Positions 31,420 through 40,327 are shown, numbered from the stretch's first letter. The stretch: DNA of 64,000 nucleotides from Nocardia sp. BSTN01 (GCF_015354405.1 NZ_JADKYP010000025.1:1-64000); one strand, 5' to 3'. The notes: generated by a model from the letters alone, not told the origin. Made by a program: numbers and translations.

Positions 31420-31854
31420 GTGCGTACACCTTTGCTGATGGTTGTGTTCGGTCTGGCGCTGACGGCCGGTGGGGCGAATGCGGTTGCCGGGGCCGACCCG
31501 ATTCCCGCGGTGCCCGGTGCCGTGCAGGCGGTATCGGAGCCGATCATCGTCGGTACCGACGGCGACGGCGGGACCACGACCCTCGACGTCGGTCAGGAAC
31601 TGGCGGTGGCCCTGCCCGACAACCCGACGACCGGTTACGTCTGGCAGATCGGTGAAGTCGACCGCGGGGTGCTCGCTCAGGAGGGTGATCCGGTATTCCG
31701 GCCGGGCAGCTCGATGCCGGGCGCGCCGGGTACCAGCGTGTGGACCTTCACCGCTGCTCGCGCCGGCAGCACCCGGCTGAGCCTGGTGTCGGTGCGGCCG
31801 TGGGATCAGGCCAACCCGGGCCAGCGGTTCTCGATGACCGTCACCGTGCGGTAA
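31420..31854 (+). CDS. secreted chagasin-type (I42) cysteine protease inhibitor
   Basis: The 144-residue protein has a signal peptide (LLMVVFGLALTAGGANAVAGA) and then one chagasin/amoebiasin domain, an immunoglobulin-like inhibitor of papain-family proteases. The three inhibitory loops are visible: NPTTGYVW at about residue 67, SSMPGAPGTSVWTF at about 94, and the RPWDQ loop near 127. GTG at 31420 has GGAAGGAA at 31408-31414. The preceding methyltransferase stop is 47 nt away. In bacteria such proteins may block host or self cysteine proteases (inference). Confidence 0.88.
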   Translation: MRTPLLMVVFGLALTAGGANAVAGADPIPAVPGAVQAVSEPIIVGTDGDGGTTTLDVGQELAVALPDNPTTGYVWQIGEVDRGVLAQEGDPVFRPGSSMPGAPGTSVWTFTAARAGSTRLSLVSVRPWDQANPGQRFSMTVTVR

Positions 31855-31870
31855 TACCCCCGGTATCGAT

Positions 31871-31898
31871 ACGGCCCGTACCGGAAGGGACGGGCCGT
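31871..31898. terminator. bidirectional hairpin between convergent genes
   Basis: ACGGCCCGT at 31871-31879 pairs exactly with ACGGGCCGT at 31890-31898 around a 10-nt loop. It lies between the inhibitor gene and the convergent ABC-F gene. Confidence 0.7.
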
Positions 31899-31938
31899 TC
31901 GTGTGTCCGGGGACGCCGTACCCGGCCGCGGACACGTA

Positions 31939-33597
31939 TCACCGGTGCGGCGGTTCGTGTCCTGGTGTCGCGGCGGCGTTGTCGTCGAGCAGGCGGCCGT
32001 CGGCGAGTCGCAACCGCCGGCTCACCCGCACCTCGGCGAGGAACCGTTCGTCGTGACTGACGACCACGATCGCCCCCCGATAGGACTCCAGGGCGCCGAC
32101 CAGCTGCCCGACGCTCACCAGATCGAGGTTGTTGGTGGGTTCGTCGAGCAGCAACAGCTGCGGCGGCGGTTCGGCGAACAGCACGCAGGCCAGGGTGGCT
32201 CGCAGTCGTTCCCCGCCGGAGAGGACACCGACCGGCAGGTGGGCGCGGGAGCCGCGGAACAGGAAGCGCGCCAACAGGTTCATCCGCTGCGCGGCGGGCA
32301 GGTGCGGGGCGGCGGCGGCCAGATTCTCCGCCACGGTCCGGTCGGGGTCGAGCAGGTCCAGCCGCTGGGACAGGTAGGCGATGCGACCGTCGGCGCGGGT
32401 GACGGTCCCGCTGTCGGGGGTGAGATCGCCGTGCACGATGCGCAGCAGCGTGGATTTGCCCACGCCGTTGGGGCCGGTCAAGGCGATGCGCTCGGGTCCG
32501 CGGATGGCGAGATCGGCGCCCTCGCCGGCGAACACTTCGCGGTCGCCGAAGCGGAACCGGAGGTGCTCGGCGGCGAACAGGGTGCGCCCGGCCGGGACCT
32601 CGGTATCGGGCAGATTCAGCACGATGCGCTGTTCCTCGCGCAACGCCCGCCCGGCTTCGTCGAGCCGGTTCTTCGCGGCGTCGAGTCGGGCGCCGTGGGT
32701 TTCGTTCGCGCGTCCCGCCGACTGCTGGGCGTTGCGTTTCATGGTGCCGGCGAAGATCTTCGGCAGTCCGGCGTTGCCGAGGTTGCGCTGCGCGTTACTC
32801 GCCCGGCGCGCGGCGCGTTCGCGGGCTTGTTGCAATTCCCGCTTCTCGCGTTTGACCTCCTGTTCGGCGGTGCGGATGTTCTTCTCCGCGACCGCCTGCT
32901 CGGCCTGCACCGCCTGCTCGTAGTCGGTGAAACTGCCTCCGTAATAACGGATTTCGCCGTCGTGGAGTTCGGCGATGCGATCGGTGCGGTCGAGCAGGGC
33001 GCGGTCGTGGCTGACCAGCAGCAGGCAGCCGCTCCAGTCGGTGAGCACGTCGTAGAGCTGGTGGCGGGCCTCGAGATCGAGATTGTTGGTCGGTTCGTCG
33101 AGCAGCAGTACGTCCGGTCGCCGCAGCAGCTGGGCGGCGAGTCCGAGTGAGACGATCTGCCCGCCGCTGAGGGTGTGCAGCCGCCGCTCGAACGGCAGCT
33201 CGCCGAGCCCGAGCCGGTCGAGTTGGGCGCGGGTGCGTTCCTCGATGTCCCAGTCGGTGCCGATGGTGGTGAAGTGCCGCTCGTCGGTGTCGCCGGATTC
33301 GACGGCGGCCAGCGCGGCCAGCACCGGTGCGATGCCGAGGACTTCGGCGACGGTCAACTCTCCGGTGAGCGGCAGATTCTGCGGTAGGTATCCGAGGACG
33401 CCGTCGACGGTGATACTGCCCGCCGAGGGGGTCAGCTCACCGGCGATCAGCCGCAGCAGGGTGGTCTTTCCGGCGCCGTTGGGGGCGACCAGGCCGGTCC
33501 GTCCGCCCGGCACACTGAAGGACAGATCCCCGAACACCGGGGTGTCGTCGGGCCAGGTGAACGACAGATTCGAACAGACGATGAAGGCATCGGACAT
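31939..33597 (-). CDS. ABC-F family ATPase
   Basis: The 552-residue protein has two ATPase domains and no membrane segment, as in ABC-F ribosome-associated proteins. Walker A motifs are APNGAGKTTLLRLI near residue 36 and GPNGVGKSTLLRI near 348; signatures are LSGGQIVSLG and LSGGERLRATLA; Walker B motifs are LLLDEPTNNLD in both halves. The linker (about 225-310) is arginine/glutamate-rich coiled coil, the part that enters the ribosome E site. Such proteins either assist translation or protect ribosomes from antibiotics; which applies here is not visible. ATG at 33597 has GAGG upstream; an in-frame start at 33642 is less likely. Confidence 0.9.
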   Translation of the reverse strand: MSDAFIVCSNLSFTWPDDTPVFGDLSFSVPGGRTGLVAPNGAGKTTLLRLIAGELTPSAGSITVDGVLGYLPQNLPLTGELTVAEVLGIAPVLAALAAVESGDTDERHFTTIGTDWDIEERTRAQLDRLGLGELPFERRLHTLSGGQIVSLGLAAQLLRRPDVLLLDEPTNNLDLEARHQLYDVLTDWSGCLLLVSHDRALLDRTDRIAELHDGEIRYYGGSFTDYEQAVQAEQAVAEKNIRTAEQEVKREKRELQQARERAARRASNAQRNLGNAGLPKIFAGTMKRNAQQSAGRANETHGARLDAAKNRLDEAGRALREEQRIVLNLPDTEVPAGRTLFAAEHLRFRFGDREVFAGEGADLAIRGPERIALTGPNGVGKSTLLRIVHGDLTPDSGTVTRADGRIAYLSQRLDLLDPDRTVAENLAAAAPHLPAAQRMNLLARFLFRGSRAHLPVGVLSGGERLRATLACVLFAEPPPQLLLLDEPTNNLDLVSVGQLVGALESYRGAIVVVSHDERFLAEVRVSRRLRLADGRLLDDNAAATPGHEPPHR

Positions 33598-33904
33598 GAG
33601 TGAGACCTCGAAAGTCGTTGCGGCACGGTGCGACCGCGCCACAGGGTGATCGGGTGAACGACGACATGGCCACGTCGGCGGCGCCGCGTGCGCCTACCGG
33701 TGGCCGTGACTTCCGGGTCTATCCGGAGATGTCGAGTTCACCAACCATGTCTGGTCTCCTTGATCTACCGACTCCGCCCGACGATAACAGCCGGACCGTA
33801 TCTCGCGGAAAAAGCCGAGGTCGGATTGCTCTCGTGCGTTGACAGGCCGCCGCGGCAGCTCTAATCTTGACACTGTCAAGATGGACCGATCCGGAGGGTG
33901 TCTC
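33598..33904. other. intergenic region between ABC-F and DoxX-like genes
   Basis: No gene. It holds the divergent promoters, the 19-bp palindrome listed separately and the DoxX gene's ribosome site (GGAGG, 33893-33897). The long ABC-F leader side could host attenuation, as in known antibiotic-inducible ABC-F genes, but I see no leader peptide with a clear site. Confidence 0.4.
33864..33882. promoter_or_regulatory. 19-bp perfect palindrome upstream of DoxX-like gene
   Basis: ATCTTGACA-C-TGTCAAGAT is fully symmetrical about 33873. Its left half contains TTGACA, a consensus -35 hexamer, so a bound dimer would cover the promoter. It starts 41 nt before the ATG at 33905. No cognate regulator is adjacent. 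Confidence 0.7.
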
Positions 33905-34339
33905 ATGGCCCCGCTCGTCGTACTCGTCGTCGTCACCGCACTGGCCCGGCTCGCCGGTGTGATCGACCTCGCGGACTGGCTCGACTCGTGGCCGCACGCC
34001 CTGCGCGTGGGGCTGGCCGCGATGTTCCTGCTGACCGCGTCGGCGCACTTCCAGCAGCCGCGGCGCGACGCGCTGATCGCGATGGTCCCGCCCGGGCTGC
34101 CGTCCGCTGCGGGGCTGGTGACGCTGACCGGTATCCTCGAGGCGGCGGGTGCGGTGGGACTGCTGATACCGCCGGTCGCGCCCGTCGCCGCCGCCGGTCT
34201 GGTCGCGTTGATGATCGCGATGTTCCCGGCGAATGTGCGGGCCGCCCGGGCCGATCTGGGAATCAAGACCATGCCGCTGCCATTGCGCACGGCCGTGCAG
34301 GTGGTGTTCATCGCCGCTGCCGTCGCGGCGGCGTTCTGA
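33905..34339 (+). CDS. DoxX-like membrane protein
   Basis: The 144-residue protein has four hydrophobic helices (VVLVVVTALARLAGVI, VGLAAMFLLTASAHF, GLVTLTGILEAAGAVGLLIP, AAAGLVALMIAMFPANV), the DoxX/DoxD-like arrangement, with the family LTGxxExxGAxxLL segment in the third. Such proteins are linked to quinone or thiosulfate oxidation and to redox stress; the role is not proven. ATG at 33905 has GGAGG at 33893-33897. A perfect 19-bp palindrome upstream suggests repressor control. Confidence 0.82.
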   Translation: MAPLVVLVVVTALARLAGVIDLADWLDSWPHALRVGLAAMFLLTASAHFQQPRRDALIAMVPPGLPSAAGLVTLTGILEAAGAVGLLIPPVAPVAAAGLVALMIAMFPANVRAARADLGIKTMPLPLRTAVQVVFIAAAVAAAF

Positions 34340-34488
34340 TCCGTCCCGGCTGGTGATCGCGCACCGGAGTCCGCTCGACCGTCGGGAGAACCGATAGTGT
34401 CGACGGCGCCGAGGTCGCTCGGCGTGTTGCTATCGCCCCGCGGTGGCCGGCGTCGCCGGGCGCCGGGACCGGACAGGAGTGTGCGCGG

Positions 34489-37197
34489 ATGTCGCTGGTC
34501 GGCCGGGAATCGGAACTCAAATATCTGGACGAAGCGATCGCCGGCATCGAGGAGCGCGGCGGCGCCGTCGTCGTCGTGGGCGAAGCGGGGATAGGTAAAA
34601 CCGCACTGCTGCAGGAAGTTTCGGCGATGGCCACACTGGCCGGTGTCCGGACGGTGGCCGTGACCGCCGGCGAGGCCGAACAACAGCTGCCGTATGCGGG
34701 GTTGCACCAGATCGTCTTCCCGCTGCGGTCCGGTCTCGATGCGCTGCCGCCCACCCACGCCGCGGCCCTGAACGCCGCGCTCGGATTCGTGGACGCGGCC
34801 GCACCGAACGAATATCTGATCGGTTCGGCGCTGTTGACCCTGCTGAGCGATCGGGCGGCCGAACAACCGCTGCTGCTGGTGGTGGAGGACCTGCACTGGC
34901 TCGATGCCGCTACCGCCGGGGTGCTCGCCTTTCTCGCGCGCCGCCTGGAATCCGAGCCGATTCTGCTGGTCGCCGCCACCCGGGACGCGGATACGGCGCT
35001 GACGCCGGGACATGCGACGCTGGCGCTGTCACGGCTGGCAGAGGAGGAGGCGCGGCAGCTGCTCGACACCGTCGCCCCCGGCCTCGACGATCGCCGGCGG
35101 GCACGGGTGCTGGCGGCAGCGGCCGGAAACCCCTTGGCGCTGAAGGAATTACCATCGGCCGCCGACCGGCCGGACGCTCCGCTGCCGCTCACCGCGCGCC
35201 TGGAACGCGCCTTCGGTCTGCGGGCCGATCAGTTGCCCGAGACGACCCGCACCGCCCTCCTGCTCGCCGCGCTCGACGAACTCTCGGTAGCGGAGACGCT
35301 GGCGGCCGCCGCACTGCTGACCGACGGTCCGGTCGAGGACGTGGAGCTGACCCCCGCGATCGCCGCCGGGTTGATCGAGATAGATTCGGGCGCAGTGCGA
35401 TTCCGTCATCCGCTGATGCGTTCCGCGATCCCCGCGGCGGCGCCACCGGCCGCCCGCCGCGCCGCCCACCGTGCCCTGGCCTCGACCCTGCGCGATCAAC
35501 CGGATCGCGCCGCGCGCCATCACGCGGCCGCCGTCGTCGGACCGGACGACACCGCCGCCGCGGAACTCGAGGCCGCGGCCGAGCGGGCGTTGCGCCGGGG
35601 CGGAGTCGCGGCGGCGATCACGACCCTGGAATATGCCGCGCGCCTGACCGAAACACCGGCAGTGCGGGTGGGGCGACTGTTGCGCGCCGCCGAACTGGCC
35701 GTGGAATCCGGCGGGCGCGACACCGTCGATCGGCTGCTGCGGGAAGCCGGACGCCAGGATCTCGACTCGCGCCAGCGCGCCTTGGCGACATGGCTGGTGA
35801 GTGGATTCGACGACGGCGTCGGCGAGGATCCGGCCCGCACCACCGAGCTCGCGACCCTGGCCGAAACCATTGCGGCAGAAGGGGATCGGGACCTCGCCAT
35901 GCGCATTCTGTGGGGGACCGCCATGCGTTGCTTCTGGTCCGAGCCCGGTCCGGACGCGCGCCGCGCACTGCTGGCGGCCGCCGACGGCATGGGCCTGCCC
36001 GCCGGTGATCCGCGGCTCGTGGCGATCACCGCCTATGTGGCCCCGTTCGAGCGCGGCGCGACGGTCTCCGACGAACTGCGCGCACTGGCCGGGCGAACCG
36101 GCGCCGATCCGGAGGTCGACCGCTACCTCGGCAGCGCGGCGCTGCAGATCGGCGCCTTCGCGCTGGCCGGGCGCTTCTCGGCCACGGCGATCACCGGTCT
36201 GCGGGAACAGGGCAGGCTCGGCCTGCTGACCAGGGCGCTGGCGGTGCGGGCCTGGAGTTGTGCCCGCACCGGCGATCTGGCGGGCGGTGCGGCGGCCGCG
36301 GCCGAGGCCGGACGCCTCGGACCGGAAACCGGACAGCACTTCATGTACGGTCTCGCCGTCGCCGTCGCGGCCGAAATCGCCGCGCTGCGAGGCGATTTCG
36401 ACGAGGCGATGCAACAGGCGGCGGAGGCCGGACGGATCGGCGCGGCCGCCGGCGCGCGACCGGTGCTGGCGACCGTGCAACGGGCCCGCGCTCTCGTCGC
36501 ACTCGGACAGGGCCGCTACGACGACGCGCTCGCCGATCTGCGCCGGATTCTCGACCCCGCCGACCCGGCCTACCAGCTCGCCCTGCGCGCCTACATCGTC
36601 GGCGACCTGGTCGAAGCCGCGGTGCGCGCCGGGCGCGTCGAGGAGGCGGAGGACATCGTGCGCGAATTCGAGCAGCAGGCGACGCGCACTCCGTCGCCGG
36701 CCCTGCACGCCGGCCTGCGCTACGCCCGCGCCCTGCTCGCCTCGGCCGAGTCCGCGGAGGAACTGTTCACCGCCGCACTCGACGCCGATCCGGACGGGTG
36801 GCCGCTCGAACGCGCCCGCGTCCAGCTCGCCTTCGGGGAGTGGTTGCGCCGGCAGCGACGCATCGTCGAGTCGCGCGCCCATCTGCGCGCGGCCCGCGAC
36901 ACCTTCGACGCCCTGGGCGCGCGGCCGTGGGGTGATCGGGCGCGCCGCGAACTGCGGGGCGCGGGGGAGACCAGCCCGCGCCGCGACCCCGACGCGCGCG
37001 ACAGCCTGACCCCGCACGAACTGGGTATCGCGCAGCTGGCCGCCGAAGGGCTCACCAATCGGGAGATCGGGCAGCGACTGTATCTGTCGCATCGCACCGT
37101 CAGCACCCACCTGCACCGCATCTTCCCGAAACTCGGCGTCACCTCCCGCGCCGAACTGGCCGGCGCGCTGCGCACCGCAGCGGATCCGGTGACATAG
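34489..37197 (+). CDS. LAL-type LuxR-family regulator with AAA ATPase
   Basis: This 902-residue protein is a large ATP-binding LuxR regulator. The N-terminal AAA domain has Walker A VVVVGEAGIGKTALLQEV near residue 27 and Walker B LLLVVEDLHWLD near 125. The middle (about 300-820) is helical, alanine-rich and TPR-like, a probable ligand or partner sensor. The C-terminal LuxR helix-turn-helix (LTPHELGIAQLAAEGLTNREIG and LSHRTVSTHLHRIFPKLGV) binds DNA. ATG at 34489 follows ACAGGAG at about 34471-34477. The next gene, a lipoprotein hydrolase on the same strand, is separated by 129 nt holding an inverted repeat, and may be a target (inference). Confidence 0.9.
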   Translation: MSLVGRESELKYLDEAIAGIEERGGAVVVVGEAGIGKTALLQEVSAMATLAGVRTVAVTAGEAEQQLPYAGLHQIVFPLRSGLDALPPTHAAALNAALGFVDAAAPNEYLIGSALLTLLSDRAAEQPLLLVVEDLHWLDAATAGVLAFLARRLESEPILLVAATRDADTALTPGHATLALSRLAEEEARQLLDTVAPGLDDRRRARVLAAAAGNPLALKELPSAADRPDAPLPLTARLERAFGLRADQLPETTRTALLLAALDELSVAETLAAAALLTDGPVEDVELTPAIAAGLIEIDSGAVRFRHPLMRSAIPAAAPPAARRAAHRALASTLRDQPDRAARHHAAAVVGPDDTAAAELEAAAERALRRGGVAAAITTLEYAARLTETPAVRVGRLLRAAELAVESGGRDTVDRLLREAGRQDLDSRQRALATWLVSGFDDGVGEDPARTTELATLAETIAAEGDRDLAMRILWGTAMRCFWSEPGPDARRALLAAADGMGLPAGDPRLVAITAYVAPFERGATVSDELRALAGRTGADPEVDRYLGSAALQIGAFALAGRFSATAITGLREQGRLGLLTRALAVRAWSCARTGDLAGGAAAAAEAGRLGPETGQHFMYGLAVAVAAEIAALRGDFDEAMQQAAEAGRIGAAAGARPVLATVQRARALVALGQGRYDDALADLRRILDPADPAYQLALRAYIVGDLVEAAVRAGRVEEAEDIVREFEQQATRTPSPALHAGLRYARALLASAESAEELFTAALDADPDGWPLERARVQLAFGEWLRRQRRIVESRAHLRAARDTFDALGARPWGDRARRELRGAGETSPRRDPDARDSLTPHELGIAQLAAEGLTNREIGQRLYLSHRTVSTHLHRIFPKLGVTSRAELAGALRTAADPVT

Positions 37198-37207
37198 TCC
37201 GGGCGCC

Positions 37208-37232
37208 GATGACGTACGCACATACCGTCATC
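37208..37232. promoter_or_regulatory. inverted repeat between LAL regulator and hydrolase gene
   Basis: GATGACG at 37208-37214 pairs with CGTCATC at 37226-37232 over an 11-nt spacer. It could be the LAL regulator's operator for the next gene or a weak terminator of the regulator's own message. Confidence 0.45.
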
Positions 37233-37326
37233 CGACGGGCGCGTCCGCACACCGGTGCCGCCTACCGTTCGTCCTATCGAAGCCGTGGCAGTGGGCGCGG
37301 CGGACGAGGACACGGGAGATGAGCAG

Positions 37327-38358
37327 ATGTTCACCAAGAAGCGGTTCGCGCAGATCATCGCGGCGACGGCGGTAGTCGCGTCACTGGCGGCGTGCTCGTC
37401 GGGGACGGATGCGCAGGCTCCCGCCGCTCCGGCGAGCGCCGCGGGCGTCGGCGCCGGTGAACACACCGCCCTCGGCCCGATCAAGCACATCGACGCCGGT
37501 GTCCTCGATACCGCCTACGTCGAATACGGTCCGGAGAACGGGCCGGCGGTCGTGCTGATCCACGGCTGGCCTTACGATCCGGCGAGCTACATCGACGTCG
37601 GCCCGCGGCTGGCCGCCCAGGGCTACCGGGTGATCGTGCCGTATCTGCGCGGCTACGGTCCGACGCGATTCCTGTCTCCGGACACCGCGCGCAACGGCGA
37701 GCAGGCGGCGGTCGCGCACGACGTCATCGCGCTCATGGACGCCCTGCACATCGACAAGGCGGTCTTCGGTGGATATGACTGGGGCGCAAGGACTGCCGAC
37801 GTGATCGCGGCGCTGTGGCCGCAGCGGGTGAAGGCGCTGGTGGCCGTGAGTGGCTATCTGATCACCGATGTCGCGGCCAATCAGCAGCCGCTCGCGCCGG
37901 CCGCGGAGGCCGGCTGGTGGTATCAGTACTACTTCGCCACCGACCGCGGCGTGCTCGGCTACCGCCGCAACGTCCACGATTTCGACAAGTACATCTGGAA
38001 GACCGCCTCGCCGAAGTGGAACTTCGACGACGCCACCTACGATCGCAGCGCCGCCTCGTTCGGCAATCCCGACCATGTCGACGTCGTGATCTCCAACTAC
38101 CGCTGGCGCCTGGGCTTGGTCCCCGGCGAACCGCAGTACGCGGCGGAGGAGACCACGCTGGCTCAGGGCCCGGCGATCACCGTCCCGACCATCACCATCG
38201 GCAGCGATTTCGACGGCGCCAACGCCGACGGCAAGAGCTACCGCGCGAAGTTCACCGGCAAGTACGAGCACCGCACGCTGCCCGGGGTCGGCCACGACGT
38301 CCCGCAGGAAGCGCCCGCGGCCTTCGCGCAGGCCGTGATCGACGCCGATCATCTCTGA
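37327..38358 (+). CDS. lipoprotein alpha/beta hydrolase (epoxide hydrolase-like)
   Basis: The 343-residue protein has a lipoprotein signal with lipobox SLAAC (Cys near residue 22), so it is anchored outside the membrane. The alpha/beta hydrolase domain shows the oxyanion HGWPYDP segment, the nucleophile elbow GGYDWGART with Asp as nucleophile, and a C-terminal His in LPGVGHDVPQEAP. The Asp-Trp nucleophile is typical of epoxide hydrolases and haloalkane dehalogenases, which are normally cytosolic. ATG at 37327 follows GGGAG; an in-frame ATG at 37255 is less likely. The substrate is unknown. Confidence 0.85.
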   Translation: MFTKKRFAQIIAATAVVASLAACSSGTDAQAPAAPASAAGVGAGEHTALGPIKHIDAGVLDTAYVEYGPENGPAVVLIHGWPYDPASYIDVGPRLAAQGYRVIVPYLRGYGPTRFLSPDTARNGEQAAVAHDVIALMDALHIDKAVFGGYDWGARTADVIAALWPQRVKALVAVSGYLITDVAANQQPLAPAAEAGWWYQYYFATDRGVLGYRRNVHDFDKYIWKTASPKWNFDDATYDRSAASFGNPDHVDVVISNYRWRLGLVPGEPQYAAEETTLAQGPAITVPTITIGSDFDGANADGKSYRAKFTGKYEHRTLPGVGHDVPQEAPAAFAQAVIDADHL

Positions 38359-38377
38359 AACCCGCTCGCAGACAGCA

Positions 38378-38413
38378 GAACACCCGCGCCGCGATGATGC
38401 GGCGCGGGTGTTC
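38378..38413. terminator. bidirectional terminator
   Basis: Fifteen-base arms GAACACCCGCGCCGC (38378-38392) and its exact complement (38399-38413) with a GATGAT loop, between the convergent hydrolase gene and small secreted protein gene. Confidence 0.85.
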
Positions 38414-38423
38414 GAGCGTTGGG

Positions 38424-38651
38424 TCAGGGCAGCGGGATCCACTGGCCGAACAGCCAGAAGCCGTGCTGGGCCGGCTGCGGGTTCGGCTGCTGATTCTGAT
38501 GCTGCTGCGTCGGCTGATGCTGTTCGGGAGCCGGTTGCTGCTGCTGGTGGCCGGGGTCCGCGCTGGCGACACCGGCGCCGATACCGACCGTTCCCAGTAC
38601 GACGCCACCGGCCACCGCCGCCTTCGCGAGCTTCGACTTCATCATCTTCAC
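38424..38651 (-). CDS. small secreted Gln/Pro-rich protein
   Basis: This 75-residue protein begins with a signal peptide (KLAKAAVAGGVVLGTVGIGAGVASA, cleaved after ASA), and the mature part of about 42 residues is glutamine-, proline- and histidine-rich (HQQQQPAPEQHQPTQQHQ) ending in a hydrophobic FWLFGQWIPLP. GTG at 38651 has GAAGGAG on the minus strand with 8-nt spacing; the in-frame ATG at 38690 lies before that site. The mature part is probably unfolded; His/Gln content would allow metal binding (inference). No family is recognised. Confidence 0.75.
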   Translation of the reverse strand: MKMMKSKLAKAAVAGGVVLGTVGIGAGVASADPGHQQQQPAPEQHQPTQQHQNQQPNPQPAQHGFWLFGQWIPLP

Positions 38652-38741
38652 CGTGAATTCTCCTTCGGCACATTCCGTTCGGGTACGCACCGATCCTGTG
38701 TGGTGCGGATGTGTGCGCCCGCGGTCTGGCCTGTGCGGCGG

Positions 38742-39383
38742 CTATGACTGTGCCGCGAGGGGCCGCAGACGGGTGAGGACCTCACGGTCGCCGCGCGCGG
38801 TGAGCCCGATCCGCCGCGCCACCTCGAGATCGATCACGCCGGTGAGCAGGCCGAGGACCGCATTGGCGGGTCCGTCGAGGACCAGATCGGCGGCGTCGGT
38901 GCTGCCGACGCGGGTCTCGACGCGGCCCGCATCGACGTCGACGACAGCGTGCACGTCGTCGACGACGAGCTGAATCACCACCGGCGCGGCCGAGGGGTCG
39001 GCGTCGGCGGTGAACCAGGTGGGTACGTAGGCCAGCCACTGCGGAAGGAACGTGTCCGTCGGGGTGACCGTCTCCATGTACCGCAGTCCCCAGCGCCCGA
39101 GTGCGCGCAAGGCGGGTTCCAGTTCCCGCCCGGATTCGGTGAGCCGATAGAGCGCCGTCGCGACGGGCGGCGGCGCATCCTCGCGGTCGATCAATCCGGC
39201 GTCCTCCAGTTCGCGGAGGCGGGTGGACAGCAGATTCGCGGCGATGCCGGGCAGCCCGTTCTTCAGGTCGGTGAATCGGCACGGCCCCTGGATCAGCAGT
39301 TCGCGCACGATCAGCAGGGTCCAGCGATCGCCGACCACATCCAGGGCGCGAGCGATCGAACAGTACTGGCCGTAGCTTCGCAT
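38742..39383 (-). CDS. HxlR-family winged-helix regulator
   Basis: The 213-residue protein has the HxlR winged helix in residues about 1-100 (YCSIARALDVVGDRWTLLIVRELLIQGPCRFTDLKNGLPGIAANLLSTRLRELEDAGLI) and an additional C-terminal alpha/beta domain of about 100 residues resembling an SCP2-type sterol-carrier fold, a combination common in actinobacteria. ATG at 39383 begins the conserved part; an in-frame start at 39404 adds seven unlike residues. It is divergent from a methyltransferase gene with an AT-rich inverted repeat between. Confidence 0.88.
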   Translation of the reverse strand: MRSYGQYCSIARALDVVGDRWTLLIVRELLIQGPCRFTDLKNGLPGIAANLLSTRLRELEDAGLIDREDAPPPVATALYRLTESGRELEPALRALGRWGLRYMETVTPTDTFLPQWLAYVPTWFTADADPSAAPVVIQLVVDDVHAVVDVDAGRVETRVGSTDAADLVLDGPANAVLGLLTGVIDLEVARRIGLTARGDREVLTRLRPLAAQS

Positions 39384-39402
39384 GCGTCCACTATATCGGT
39401 TC

Positions 39403-39442
39403 AAGTAGAGTTTCCGTATTTATTAGTTGAAAATCTCTACTT
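39403..39442. promoter_or_regulatory. candidate HxlR operator in an AT-rich gap
   Basis: AAGTAGAG (39403-39410) and CTCTACTT (39435-39442) form an 8-bp inverted repeat over 24 nt, in a stretch far richer in A and T than its surroundings. Located 20 nt from the hxlR ATG and 72 nt before the methyltransferase ATG. Confidence 0.5.
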
Positions 39443-39513
39443 TGCGGCTCTAGCATGAAAAGGAAAGGTCGGTCGCCGAGTGGCCGGGCATTCCTCTGTA
39501 TCGGAGTAAGCGC

Positions 39514-40323
39514 ATGACTCGCACCCAGATCCCCGCCCAGTACGCCACCGGCGCGGCCCGAACCGATATCGAACGCGCGCTGCTCGCCGCCGGCAAGGAT
39601 CTCGACCGCCTGCGGCTCGCCGATCTGGCGATGCTCGAGGACTTTCACACCAGCGGCCGCATCGCGACCGGCGAACTGGCCGACCTTGTCGAAATAACTT
39701 CTGCCACAGAGGTTCTCGACGCCGGCACCGGCATCGGCGGCACCGCCCGGTACCTGGCCGACCGATTCGGATGCCGGGTCACCGGCGTCGACATGGTGCA
39801 GGAGTACTGCGAGATCGCCCGCTGGCTCGACGAACTCGTCGGCCTGGGCGATCGAATCGCCGTGCGGTGCGCCGATGTCACCGCACTGCCGTTCCCGGAC
39901 GGCGCCTTCGGCGTCGTATTCAGTCAGCACGTCCAGATGAATATCGCCGACAAGGACGGCCTCTACCGCGAAATGCGCCGGGTGCTGGCGCGTGGGGGAC
40001 GGCTCGCACTCTGGGACATCACCACCTCCGGCGCCGGTGAACCCGACTATCCGCTCCCGTGGGCCGACAGTCCCGGCTTCGGGCACCTCGTCACCCCCGC
40101 CGCCCTGCGCGCGACGATCGAGGCGTCCGGATTCGCCGTCGAGCGGTGGGACGACCGCACCGACGAGGCCGTGGCCGTGATGCGCATGGTGCGGGGGCTG
40201 CCGCCCAACCCACTCGGCCTGCACGCCTTCGTGCCCGACTTCGCCACGCGCGCAGCACATCTCACCGACGCGCTGGCCGACGGACGACTGCGGGCGATAC
40301 GGGCGGTGGCGCGGGCGCGGTGA
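39514..40323 (+). CDS. class I SAM-dependent methyltransferase
   Basis: The 269-residue protein has the Methyltransf_11 core: VLDAGTGIGGTARYLADRFGCRVTGVDMVQEYCEIA (SAM motif and acidic residue), CADVTALPFPDGAFGVVFSQHVQMNI and MRRVLARGGRLALWDI. It resembles sarcosine/dimethylglycine or gamma-tocopherol-type small-molecule N- or C-methyltransferases; the substrate is unknown. ATG at 39514 has GGAG at 39503-39506. It is probably controlled by the divergent HxlR protein. Its stop is only 4 nt from the stop of the convergent sigma gene. Confidence 0.85.
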   Translation: MTRTQIPAQYATGAARTDIERALLAAGKDLDRLRLADLAMLEDFHTSGRIATGELADLVEITSATEVLDAGTGIGGTARYLADRFGCRVTGVDMVQEYCEIARWLDELVGLGDRIAVRCADVTALPFPDGAFGVVFSQHVQMNIADKDGLYREMRRVLARGGRLALWDITTSGAGEPDYPLPWADSPGFGHLVTPAALRATIEASGFAVERWDDRTDEAVAVMRMVRGLPPNPLGLHAFVPDFATRAAHLTDALADGRLRAIRAVARAR

Positions 40324-40327
40324 CCGG

